From Desulfurococcales archaeon (GTDB lineage Archaea; Thermoproteota; Thermoprotei_A; Sulfolobales; Ignisphaeraceae), in NCBI GenBank assembly GCA_027066265.1, contig JAMOOB010000489.1, forward strand, positions 1-5,483: a stretch of DNA of 5,483 nt, in the 5' to 3' direction. A program made the position numbers and the translations under genes. The notes beneath the pieces are model-generated. The model saw nothing but the letters and a program-made list of their open reading frames with translations, was not told where the DNA came from and did no database searches. Shown here in pieces: positions 1-5,483 of the stretch. Numbering within the stretch: the first letter of the stretch is position 1; each line of letters begins with the position of its first letter.

Positions 1-299
1 CTCTTGCCGAGGCTCTGAACGTCGATATACCCGATCTACCCGTAGCAGGCTCGGCGCCGGAGTGGATGAGCGAGAAGGCTGTGAGTATCGGTACCTACTT
101 CGTAGCTAGCGGAGTATTCGTACATCTAGGAACGATACCTCCCGTGCTAGGCAGTAGAAAGGTAACGAAGTTGCTGACCGAGGATCTCGAGTACCTCGTC
201 GGTGGCAAGTTCTACGTAGAACCCGATCCAGAGAAGGCTGCCGAAACCATCATCAGAGTAATCGAGGAGAAGCGTAGGAAGCTTGGCTGGCCAACCTAA
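1..299 (+). CDS. cooS: Ni-Fe-S carbon monoxide dehydrogenase catalytic subunit, C-terminal end (5' truncated)
   Basis: This is the last 98 residues of an anaerobic CO dehydrogenase, which oxidises CO with water to CO2 at a Ni-Fe-S C-cluster in the cytoplasm. The frame is open from base 3, and the true start lies left of the window. The ATG at 66 is an internal methionine. The tail carries family hallmarks: IPDLPVAGSAPEWMSEKA followed by IGTYFVASGVFVHLG, then a C-terminal helix rich in Glu, Lys and Arg. The lysine of MSEKA (bases 75-77) lies 73 residues before the stop. That is the same distance as catalytic Lys563 from the end of the 636-residue Carboxydothermus CODH-II, so it is probably the equivalent proton-transfer lysine. 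The cluster ligands (Cys and His) lie upstream and cannot be checked. The stop is 11 bases before cooC, which together with cooT supports a CO-oxidising CooS role rather than a stray hybrid-cluster protein. Confidence 0.93.
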   Translation, partial: LAEALNVDIPDLPVAGSAPEWMSEKAVSIGTYFVASGVFVHLGTIPPVLGSRKVTKLLTEDLEYLVGGKFYVEPDPEKAAETIIRVIEEKRRKLGWPT

Positions 300-301
300 G
301 G

Positions 302-306
302 GATCC
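302..306 (+). promoter_or_regulatory. Weak ribosome binding site of cooC (GATCC type)
   Basis: GATCC matches the distal part of the sequence complementary to the 16S rRNA tail (GGAGGTGATCC). It lies in the same register to the ATG at 311 as the GAGGTG and GGGGGTG motifs of the other genes. No canonical GGAGG precedes this gene, so initiation may rely partly on ribosomes that have just terminated on cooS 11 bases upstream. Confidence 0.45.
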
Positions 307-310
307 GGCG

Positions 311-1105
311 ATGGGTCTAAGGATACTGGTATCGGGCAAGGGTGGATCGGGCAAGACTACCGTAGCCGCGCTCACGACCCTGATCTTCGCTAGACGTGGC
401 TACAACGTTCTGGTACTCGATACGGATTCGGTTCCCAACACTGCTCAGAGCCTTGGAGTACCTCCGGAGATAGCTTCGAAGATCGTTCCGCTGGTCAAGA
501 ACGAAGAACTGGTTGCCGAGAAGACGGGTGCTAGACCAGGCGAGGGTTGGGGTCTACTCTTTAGCTTGACTCCCGACGTAAGCGATATCGTTGATAGGTA
601 CGGGATCAGGGTTAGGGAGAACGTTAGGCTCGTCGTGGTTGGGAGCATAGATGCTAGCAAGGAGGGCTGCCTTTGTCCAGCCATAGCTTTGGCGAAGGCT
701 TTCCTCCTACACGTACTGCTGAAGAAACGCGATATCGTGATCGTGGATTCGGAAGCCGGTGCAGAGGTCTTTGGTCGTGGACTCGCGGAGAAGTTCGATG
801 TTAATCTATGCGTAGCGGAACCCACGTTCAAGTCCTTAGCCATAGCTAGGAAGCTGGTGGAGCTAGGTAAGCAGCTAGGAATCAGGCATAGCGTGGTCGT
901 GATCAACAAGGTCGAGGATCCCCTACGAGCCGTGGAGCTCTTCGGCAAGACTATCGGTAGCGAGGTTCCGTACCACATAGTTAGGTATAGCCCGAGGATA
1001 CCGCAGCTCGAGAACCTTGGTATGGGGCTCGATAGGTTGGAGGAGAACGATGTTGCTTATCGAGACGTTGAGAAGCTCGTCGACTATCTAGAGAAGCTCG
1101 TTTGA
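311..1105 (+). CDS. cooC: CooC-type nickel-insertion ATPase for CO dehydrogenase
   Basis: This is a 264-residue P-loop ATPase of the MinD/ParA/NifH (SIMIBI) class. CooC family members use ATP-driven dimerisation to insert nickel into the CODH C-cluster. Visible signs are the deviant Walker A GKGGSGKTT at residues 9-17 with signature Lys10, and the VLDTD strand after it. Cys120 and Cys122 form the CxC pair (EGCLCP) that binds metal across the dimer, as Cys112/Cys114 do in Carboxydothermus CooC1. A switch II-like DSEAGAEVFGRG (about 146-157) and the VVINKVED nucleotide-base motif (about 196-203) follow. The length agrees with the family. The CxC pair and the adjacent cooS exclude a cell-division MinD. 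In switch II, a Ser replaces the Met found in the DMGAG of CooC1, a minor change. The ATG start is supported because the P-loop begins only eight residues downstream, as is usual in this family. Confidence 0.95.
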   Translation: MGLRILVSGKGGSGKTTVAALTTLIFARRGYNVLVLDTDSVPNTAQSLGVPPEIASKIVPLVKNEELVAEKTGARPGEGWGLLFSLTPDVSDIVDRYGIRVRENVRLVVVGSIDASKEGCLCPAIALAKAFLLHVLLKKRDIVIVDSEAGAEVFGRGLAEKFDVNLCVAEPTFKSLAIARKLVELGKQLGIRHSVVVINKVEDPLRAVELFGKTIGSEVPYHIVRYSPRIPQLENLGMGLDRLEENDVAYRDVEKLVDYLEKLV

Positions 1106-1109
1106 GGTG
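1104..1109 (+). promoter_or_regulatory. Ribosome binding site of cooT, overlapping the cooC stop
   Basis: GAGGTG is a strong match to the anti-Shine-Dalgarno sequence and ends 8 bases before the ATG at 1118. Its first two bases are also the last two bases of the cooC stop codon (TGA, 1103-1105). A second partial match, GGATCC, follows at 1112-1117. This arrangement favours coupled translation of cooC and cooT. Confidence 0.8.
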
Positions 1110-1117
1110 TTGGATCC

Positions 1118-1309
1118 ATGTGCGAATCCAAGGCCGTACTCGTGAAGAGCGGTTCCGAGGAACCACTGCTCGACGACGTCGTGCTGCTGGAGCAGACGAG
1201 CGAAGGGATAAAGCTCGTGAATATCCGTGGAGAAGTAAAGGTGTTGAAGAACGTTAGGCTCGCCAAGATCGACTTCATGAAGCACACGATATACTTCGAG
1301 CCGTGCTGA
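1118..1309 (+). CDS. cooT: CooT-like nickel-binding protein (small)
   Basis: This is a 63-residue soluble protein of the CooT family, small nickel-binding dimers implicated in supplying Ni to CO dehydrogenase. It begins Met-Cys-Glu-Ser-Lys. The Cys at position 2 is the family hallmark, and in Rhodospirillum CooT it is the Ni ligand at the dimer interface. The rest reads as short alternating strands with a DDVVLLEQ segment, IRGEVKVLKNVRLAKIDF and a C-terminal strand, which fits the small beta-barrel expected of the family. The length is close to the 66 residues of Rhodospirillum CooT. It lies directly after cooC and before the hydrogenase membrane genes, supporting a role in CODH maturation. 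The protein ends in a second cysteine (Cys63, bases 1304-1306), which is not a known ligand. The start is secured by the required Met-Cys and the GAGGTG site. Family assignment rests on short motifs plus context. Confidence 0.87.
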   Translation: MCESKAVLVKSGSEEPLLDDVVLLEQTSEGIKLVNIRGEVKVLKNVRLAKIDFMKHTIYFEPC

Positions 1310-1312
1310 GGT
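1308..1312 (+). promoter_or_regulatory. Ribosome binding site of the antiporter-like gene, overlapping the cooT stop
   Basis: GAGGT overlaps the cooT TGA stop (1307-1309) and stands 8 bases before the ATG at 1321. The arrangement repeats that of the cooC-cooT junction and fixes the start of the membrane gene. Confidence 0.75.
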
Positions 1313-1320
1313 AATTCGAA

Positions 1321-3246
1321 ATGCATCTCGATCTCAATACCTTTTTCCTCGATGCACCTCACACCCTCCCTCTCCTCCTCGCTCTAACCCTTCTAGCTAC
1401 CCTCGTCTCGACTCCTCTACGCGGTCGGGCATCGACGATCATCTCCCTCACGTTCTCCGCAATACTCTCGCTCTACGTACTCACGCTCTCGCTACACGTC
1501 TTGGCTACGCATAGAGTTGTGGAGATCCCTCTCCTAGACCTTGGATCGATCCCGAGCCTCGTACTGGTCGTGGATCCCCTAACCGCTTTCTTCCTAGCCA
1601 TAGTATCGATCGTTGGCTTAGCATCGTCGATCTACGGAGTTGGATACGTACAGCGCTTCGCTAGGAAAGAGCATCTAGGATGGTTTTCCCTGAACTACGT
1701 ACTGTTCCTACTCTCCATGATGTTCGTGGTATCGGTACGAGATCTACTGTGGTTCGTCGTGTTCTGGGAGTTGATGACGTTCTCGTCCCAGTTCCTCGTA
1801 GCTTTCGAGAAGGAGAAGAGCGTAGCTCTCCGTGCTGGACTCAAGTACTTCTGCGTAACGAAGTTCGGTACCGAGCTCATGATCGTTGCCAGCGTGGTCT
1901 ACGTATGGTGCTCGACTGGTTCGACGAGTTTCGAAGCGCTTTCGAAGATCCTTCGCAGCAACAACGTTGTTGAGTACATCGTCGTAACCACGTTCCTAGC
2001 TCTAGCGATGCTCATCAAGTGCGCTTCCGTACCTTTCCACAGCTGGCTTCCCGATGCGCATCCCGAGGCACCGACACCCGTATCGGCACTGCTATCGGGA
2101 GCCATGATCAAGGTACCGATCTACTTCCTTGCACGACTCTTCCTACAGCTCTCGAAACCGAGCATCGTGTGGGGCTACACCGTAGCGGTGCTGGGATGCG
2201 TAACGCTGTTCGTGGGAACGATGTACGCTCTCGTACAGCACGATTCGAAGAGGTTGCTCGCTTACCACAGCATTGGTCAGATAGGGTACGTACTGCTAGC
2301 TCTAGGCACAGCGATAGCTCTCTACGCCTCTAACCAGCCTATCCTAGCCTTCGCAGCCTTCACCGCATCGCTGTACCACGCACTAAACCACGCTATCTTT
2401 AAGAGCCTCCTCTTCCTAACCGCGGGATCCGTACTGTTCAGAACCGGTACAAGGGATCTCAACGTTCTCGGTGGTCTAGCGAAACGCATGCCTATAACGG
2501 CTCTCTGCGCCCTCATAGCATCGCTCTCCATCGCAGGCGTACCACCGTTCAATGGGTTCGCTAGCAAGTGGCTCATCTACGCATCCACCATGCTGAGCCG
2601 AAGCCCGCTATCGCTCGCTGGAGCCGTAGCCATGTTCGTGAGCAGCGTTACCACCGCAAGCTTCGTCAAGTATTTCGTAACGATGTTCGCGGGTAGACCC
2701 CGCATCGATGTGTCTAGGGTTAGGGAGGTACCTCCATCCATGGTCGTCCCCCAGCTACTCTTAGCATCCCTATGCATTGCTCTAGGCATAGCACCCGGAC
2801 TCGTTGCCCGTGCATCGATGGGCATAGCCTCAGCCATGGATCTACCCAGCTACGTACCTAGAACCTGGTTCATCCTAGACATACCCAGGTACGGCTCCAT
2901 GATCGTACCGCTACTCTTAGCATCCCTAATCTCCGTAGTCCTACCCATAGCGCTGATCATCGCTAGACCTAGGCTCGGCGTAGAGCCCTGGGTATCGGGA
3001 GCCCTCTACACTTCTTCGCGAAGTATGCCTGCCAAGAGTTTCTACAGAGACTTCGAAGAGGTTGTTCACGAACCTTACTCCCTAGGCGAGAAGCTCGGTA
3101 GAGTGTTCTTCGTTGAGATACCTCGTGTAGCTCTCGAAAGGATACGCCTACTCGTACATTCTTTCGAGTACGGCTATGCATCCACGATCATCCTCCTCAC
3201 AGTATGCATAGCGATCGGGCTGGGGGTGATGATGCTGTGGAGCTGA
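1321..3246 (+). CDS. Antiporter-like proton-conducting membrane subunit of energy-converting hydrogenase (HycC/HyfB-type)
   Basis: This is a 641-residue polytopic membrane protein of the NuoL/MrpA/HycC family, with roughly fifteen hydrophobic segments. It is the ion-translocating subunit of group 4 hydrogenases. Key residues of the proton path are in place: Glu150 in FWELMT (counterpart of the NuoL TM5 Glu), Lys233 in LIKCASVPFHSWLPDAHPE (TM7 Lys), His and Lys361 in HALNHAIFKSLLFL, and Lys416 in the segment GVPPFNGFASKWLIY (TM12 Lys). The stretch TAGSVLFRTGTRDLNVLGGL and the conserved KRMP that follows are typical of HycC, HyfB and EchA rather than of complex I NuoL. After a polar region (about residues 540-610) it ends in one more hydrophobic helix. 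HycC (608 aa) and HyfB (672 aa) bracket its length, whereas CooM of CO-dependent hydrogenase is about twice as long. Its 3' end overlaps the next gene by 10 bases. Confidence 0.92.
   Translation: MHLDLNTFFLDAPHTLPLLLALTLLATLVSTPLRGRASTIISLTFSAILSLYVLTLSLHVLATHRVVEIPLLDLGSIPSLVLVVDPLTAFFLAIVSIVGLASSIYGVGYVQRFARKEHLGWFSLNYVLFLLSMMFVVSVRDLLWFVVFWELMTFSSQFLVAFEKEKSVALRAGLKYFCVTKFGTELMIVASVVYVWCSTGSTSFEALSKILRSNNVVEYIVVTTFLALAMLIKCASVPFHSWLPDAHPEAPTPVSALLSGAMIKVPIYFLARLFLQLSKPSIVWGYTVAVLGCVTLFVGTMYALVQHDSKRLLAYHSIGQIGYVLLALGTAIALYASNQPILAFAAFTASLYHALNHAIFKSLLFLTAGSVLFRTGTRDLNVLGGLAKRMPITALCALIASLSIAGVPPFNGFASKWLIYASTMLSRSPLSLAGAVAMFVSSVTTASFVKYFVTMFAGRPRIDVSRVREVPPSMVVPQLLLASLCIALGIAPGLVARASMGIASAMDLPSYVPRTWFILDIPRYGSMIVPLLLASLISVVLPIALIIARPRLGVEPWVSGALYTSSRSMPAKSFYRDFEEVVHEPYSLGEKLGRVFFVEIPRVALERIRLLVHSFEYGYASTIILLTVCIAIGLGVMMLWS
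3222..3230 (+). promoter_or_regulatory. Strong ribosome binding site deciding a GTG start at 3237
   Basis: GGGGGTGAT equals the ideal GGAGGTGAT except for one G-U wobble. It lies inside the end of the preceding gene. Its register places the start at the GTG at 3237. The in-frame ATG at 3204 lies upstream of the site and would not be served by it. Confidence 0.8.
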
Positions 3247-4130
3247 AGACCATTGCAGCGATCGTGACGAACCTAGTCTTCGTACTGCTCTACGCACCTC
3301 TTCTCAATGGTGTGGAGAGGAAGATTCGTGCAAGGATTCAGAACCGGTTGGGTCCACCAATCACGCAGACGTTCTACGATCTCGCGAAGTTGTTTAGGAG
3401 AAGCACCGTGGCTAGCTCTAGCCTTAGCTACGTCCTTGCATCCCTATCCTTTGCCTACATCATCGCTGCAAGCCTAGCGATACCCACGATCTTCCTAGCT
3501 ACGTTCCCTAGGCACAGCGACATCATCTACATCCTCTACCTAGTGATCGCATCGACCGTACTGCTATGCCTAGCTTCCGCAACGAGTTCCTCTCCCTTCG
3601 CAGCTCTAGGCGTTTCGAGAGAGATCTCTACGGTTATGTGCATCGAGCTAGCGCTACCATTCCTACTAACAACGATAGCGATACACGTAGGTAGCCTCTC
3701 GATGAAGCAACTCGTTGGAGCTCCCTTCACTTCGACGAGCCCATGCGTAGCTCTCGCCGTAGCCCTAATGCTTCCACTGATATACGTCGAGTCTACGTAC
3801 CTACCCTTCGAAATCGCGGAAGCCGAGCCAGAGCTAGCTAGTGGTATAGAGATCGAGTTCGGTGGACGCATACTTGCTCTAGCTCTCTACACCAAGCTCA
3901 TCAAGAGACTCCTACTCGTATCCCTTCTCCTAGACCTCGCCATACCTCGGTACGTGCTTGGATGGCTATCGATACCCCTATACCTCGCTCTCCTCACAGC
4001 GATGAGCATACTCTTCGCAGTGCTAGACACGATCTTCGCTAGGTATCGACCCGAACAAGTCTTTCGATGGATCAAGAGGTACTCAGCTCTATGCATGGGG
4101 GTGGCAATCCTTGGTCTCTTCGCTCCCTGA
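3237..4130 (+). CDS. NuoH-like membrane subunit of energy-converting hydrogenase (HycD/HyfC/EchB/CooK family)
   Basis: This is a 297-residue protein with about eight hydrophobic helices. It is the membrane anchor that links the soluble hydrogenase arm to the ion-pumping module, homologous to complex I NuoH. The N-terminal helix runs into residues 24-43, NGVERKIRARIQNRLGPPIT, then the segment TFYDLAKLFRR. This is the signature cytoplasmic loop (ERK..AR.Q.R.GP) of the HycD/EchB group. Residues 190-206 hold the acidic loop PFEIAEAEPELASGIEI, followed by EFGG, the counterpart of the Glu-rich NuoH loop at the electron-transfer interface. The GTG start is chosen because it follows GGGGGTGAT at the window's common spacing and gives MELKTIAAI leading directly into helix 1. 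The longer ATG (3204) would add a charged, non-family tail. It overlaps the antiporter gene by 10 bases. Its 3' end contains the ribosome site of the next gene. Confidence 0.9.
   Translation: MELKTIAAIVTNLVFVLLYAPLLNGVERKIRARIQNRLGPPITQTFYDLAKLFRRSTVASSSLSYVLASLSFAYIIAASLAIPTIFLATFPRHSDIIYILYLVIASTVLLCLASATSSSPFAALGVSREISTVMCIELALPFLLTTIAIHVGSLSMKQLVGAPFTSTSPCVALAVALMLPLIYVESTYLPFEIAEAEPELASGIEIEFGGRILALALYTKLIKRLLLVSLLLDLAIPRYVLGWLSIPLYLALLTAMSILFAVLDTIFARYRPEQVFRWIKRYSALCMGVAILGLFAP
4097..4104 (+). promoter_or_regulatory. Ribosome binding site pointing to a TTG start at 4111
   Basis: GGGGGTGG lies within the last codons of the NuoH-like gene. It is nearly identical in sequence and in spacing (7 bases from GGTG to the start codon) to the GGGGGTGAT site of the previous gene. 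It is about 40 bases upstream of the ATG at 4144, too far to serve it, but correctly placed for TTG at 4111. Confidence 0.65.
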
Positions 4131-5483
4131 ACAGCTCGGGGAGATGGGTAGGGTAGAGATCGTCTCGGAGAGGTTTGCGAAGGTAGTCGTGGATAGCTCT
4201 AGGCTTAGGGATGTGGTTTCGAAGCTTCTCGGATATGGTTGGAGGTACGTAACGAGCATCGGTATCGATACGCGTATCCTCGATGGTTGGTACCGCGTTC
4301 TCCATCTCTTCACCATCGATGCTCCGAACACTAGGTACCTAGCCGTAGAAACGCGTTGTAGTTCCGGGTTCCCGAAGATACCATCGATAACGGTACTCGT
4401 CGAGGGAGCGGATTGGTCTGAGAGGGAGATCCGCGATCTTCTAGGGATAGACTTCGTCGATCACCCCGTTCGAGAACCACTCATCGCTAGACCCGAGCTA
4501 TGGAAGGATCTCAAACCGCTTAGGAAAGACGTTCCCTACAACGAGAAGATAGCTCCTCGAAGAGTAGCGGAGGAGCCTCCCAAGGGATTCGCGATCGCGG
4601 TAGGTCCATACCATCCAGCTCTACACGAACCCGAATGCTTCGAGCTCGTAGTTGATGGGGAGCGCATCGTCGATGCTAGGTACCGCGGTTTCATGGTTCA
4701 CCGCGGAATCGAGAAGCTCGCCGAAGAGCGTCTCGATATCCATCAGATACCGTTCGTAGCCGAGAGGATCTGTGGAATCTGTGGCTTTACTCACAGCACG
4801 GCTTACTGCCAAGCGATCGAGGATGCTCTCAAGATAGATGTTCCCGAACGAGCTCTCTTCGTAAGGAGCATACTTCTCGAGATCGAGCGTATCCATAGCC
4901 ATCTGCTATGGTTCGGCGTACTCTTCCACGTCCTAGGGCTCGACGTTGGTTTCGCAACGATGTGGCGAATACGTGAGAACGTCATGGATCTAGCCGAGGT
5001 GCTTACCGGCAACCGGAAGACCTATGGAATGAATATCGTTGGCGGTGTTAGGAGGGATATACCCGATCACGTGGTTCCCAAAGCGATCGAGATCCTTAGG
5101 AAGGTAGAGAACGAGTTCCGTCTCTTCATCGATAGACTCCTATCGCTACCCGAGGTAGTGAAGAGAACGAGAGAGGTAGGTATCCTTACGCGGGAAGAGG
5201 CTCGGAAGCTATGCGTAGTAGGTCCCGTAGCTCGTGCATCTGGCATAGCGATGGATGTTCGTAGGGATAAGCCTTACGCAGCCTACAGATTCGTGAAGAT
5301 CGATGTACCTACATACGATACCTGCGATGTCTATGCACGAGCACTGGTTCGAAGAGACGAAGTTCTGGAGAGCATACGCTTAGCGATCTACTTCCTCGAG
5401 AACCTTCCACGGACACCGCTAACCGTAGAAGACTTCGGGTTCCACGAGCTTAGGGAAGGTATTGGAGCTACTGAAGCTCCGAG
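4111..5483 (+). CDS. [NiFe] hydrogenase large subunit with fused NuoC-like domain (HycE/HyfG-type, 3' truncated)
   Basis: About 457 residues are visible before the right edge, and family members of 550-570 residues suggest roughly 100 are missing. Residues 1-150 form a NuoC-like domain whose signature WSEREIRDLLGIDFVDHP starts at Trp102. The NuoD/hydrogenase domain begins at GPYHPALHEPECFELVVDGE and continues with YRGFMVHRGIEKLAEERLDI. The motif ERICGICGFTHSTAY carries Cys221 and Cys224, the N-terminal NiFe ligands, so this is a catalytic hydrogenase and not NuoD. ILLEIERIHSHLLWFGV, LTGNRKTYGMNIVGGVRRD and GPVARASG align well with HycE. The C-terminal CxxC ligands would lie beyond the edge. 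The role is proton reduction to H2 in the cytoplasmic arm. The TTG start is preferred over ATG at 4144 because of the ribosome site at 4097-4104 and because the added residues LPEQLGEM suit a NuoC N-terminus. It overlaps the preceding gene by 20 bases. Confidence 0.92.
   Translation, partial: MVSSLPEQLGEMGRVEIVSERFAKVVVDSSRLRDVVSKLLGYGWRYVTSIGIDTRILDGWYRVLHLFTIDAPNTRYLAVETRCSSGFPKIPSITVLVEGADWSEREIRDLLGIDFVDHPVREPLIARPELWKDLKPLRKDVPYNEKIAPRRVAEEPPKGFAIAVGPYHPALHEPECFELVVDGERIVDARYRGFMVHRGIEKLAEERLDIHQIPFVAERICGICGFTHSTAYCQAIEDALKIDVPERALFVRSILLEIERIHSHLLWFGVLFHVLGLDVGFATMWRIRENVMDLAEVLTGNRKTYGMNIVGGVRRDIPDHVVPKAIEILRKVENEFRLFIDRLLSLPEVVKRTREVGILTREEARKLCVVGPVARASGIAMDVRRDKPYAAYRFVKIDVPTYDTCDVYARALVRRDEVLESIRLAIYFLENLPRTPLTVEDFGFHELREGIGATEAP

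Noticed and set aside
66..299. A stand-alone 77-residue gene starting at ATG 66
   Set aside because: The frame is open leftward to base 3 and the upstream residues (IPDLPVAGSAPEW) are conserved CooS sequence, so this ATG is internal.
445..978. 177-residue open frame on the minus strand opposite cooC, and similar minus-strand frames elsewhere
   Set aside because: They are opposite strongly supported genes, have Ser/Thr/Arg-rich shadow composition, no ribosome site and no recognisable motif.
311..1105. MinD/ParA or NifH assignment for the P-loop ATPase
   Set aside because: The CxC pair at residues 120 and 122 and the position beside cooS are specific to CooC; no MinD membrane-targeting helix or NifH cluster cysteines are apparent.
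2755..2928. An 18-base direct repeat (2755-2772 and 2911-2928, CTACTCTTAGCATCCCTA)
   Set aside because: The copies are in frame, both encode LLLASL in hydrophobic helices, and there is no wider similarity; biased codon use in low-complexity membrane sequence explains it.
3204..3236. ATG at 3204 as start of the NuoH-like gene
   Set aside because: It would add HSDRAGGDDA, a charged tail unlike the family, and lies upstream of the strong ribosome site at 3222-3230 that serves GTG 3237.
1321..5483. Respiratory complex I (Nuo/Fpo) genes instead of a hydrogenase
   Set aside because: The large subunit keeps the NiFe ligand motif RICGICG (Cys221, Cys224), which NuoD lacks, and the antiporter-like protein carries HycC/HyfB-type motifs.

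Overview
The window is one tightly packed, single-strand stretch of six genes with no intergenic gap longer than 12 bases. The genes read as a carbon-monoxide-oxidising, hydrogen-evolving energy system. In order they are: the C-terminal end of a Ni-Fe-S carbon monoxide dehydrogenase (cooS, entering from the left edge); its nickel-insertion ATPase (cooC); a small nickel-binding protein (cooT-like); an antiporter-like proton-conducting membrane subunit (HycC/HyfB type); a NuoH-like membrane subunit (HycD/HyfC/EchB type); and a [NiFe] hydrogenase large subunit with a fused N-terminal NuoC-like domain (HycE/HyfG type), cut by the right edge.

The inferred physiology is CO + H2O -> CO2 + 2 e- + 2 H+ at CooS. 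Electrons then pass through an unseen ferredoxin and hydrogenase small subunit to the NiFe site of the large subunit, which makes H2, while the two membrane subunits conserve energy as an ion gradient. CooC and CooT would supply nickel to the C-cluster of CooS. The ferredoxin (CooF or HycB type), the hydrogenase small subunit and the HycF-like polyferredoxin are not in the window. They would be expected upstream of cooS and downstream of the large subunit.

The layout is a hybrid. The left half (cooS-cooC-cooT) is a classical Coo module. The right half has the hycC-hycD-hycE order and the HycE-type domain fusion of formate hydrogenlyases, rather than the separate cooM, cooK, cooU and cooH of Rhodospirillum and Carboxydothermus. 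Every start in the window sits in the same register to a match to the 16S rRNA 3' tail. Two stops are embedded in the next gene's Shine-Dalgarno sequence and two gene pairs overlap, so the genes are probably one transcript with coupled translation. No promoter, terminator, RNA gene, mobile element or CRISPR was seen.

The organism cannot be named. Frequent ATA (Ile) and AGG/AGA (Arg) codons, strong AAG and TTC preference, GTG and TTG starts, many CTAG tetramers and extreme compaction suggest a thermophile, plausibly a hyperthermophilic archaeon. This is an inference from composition only.
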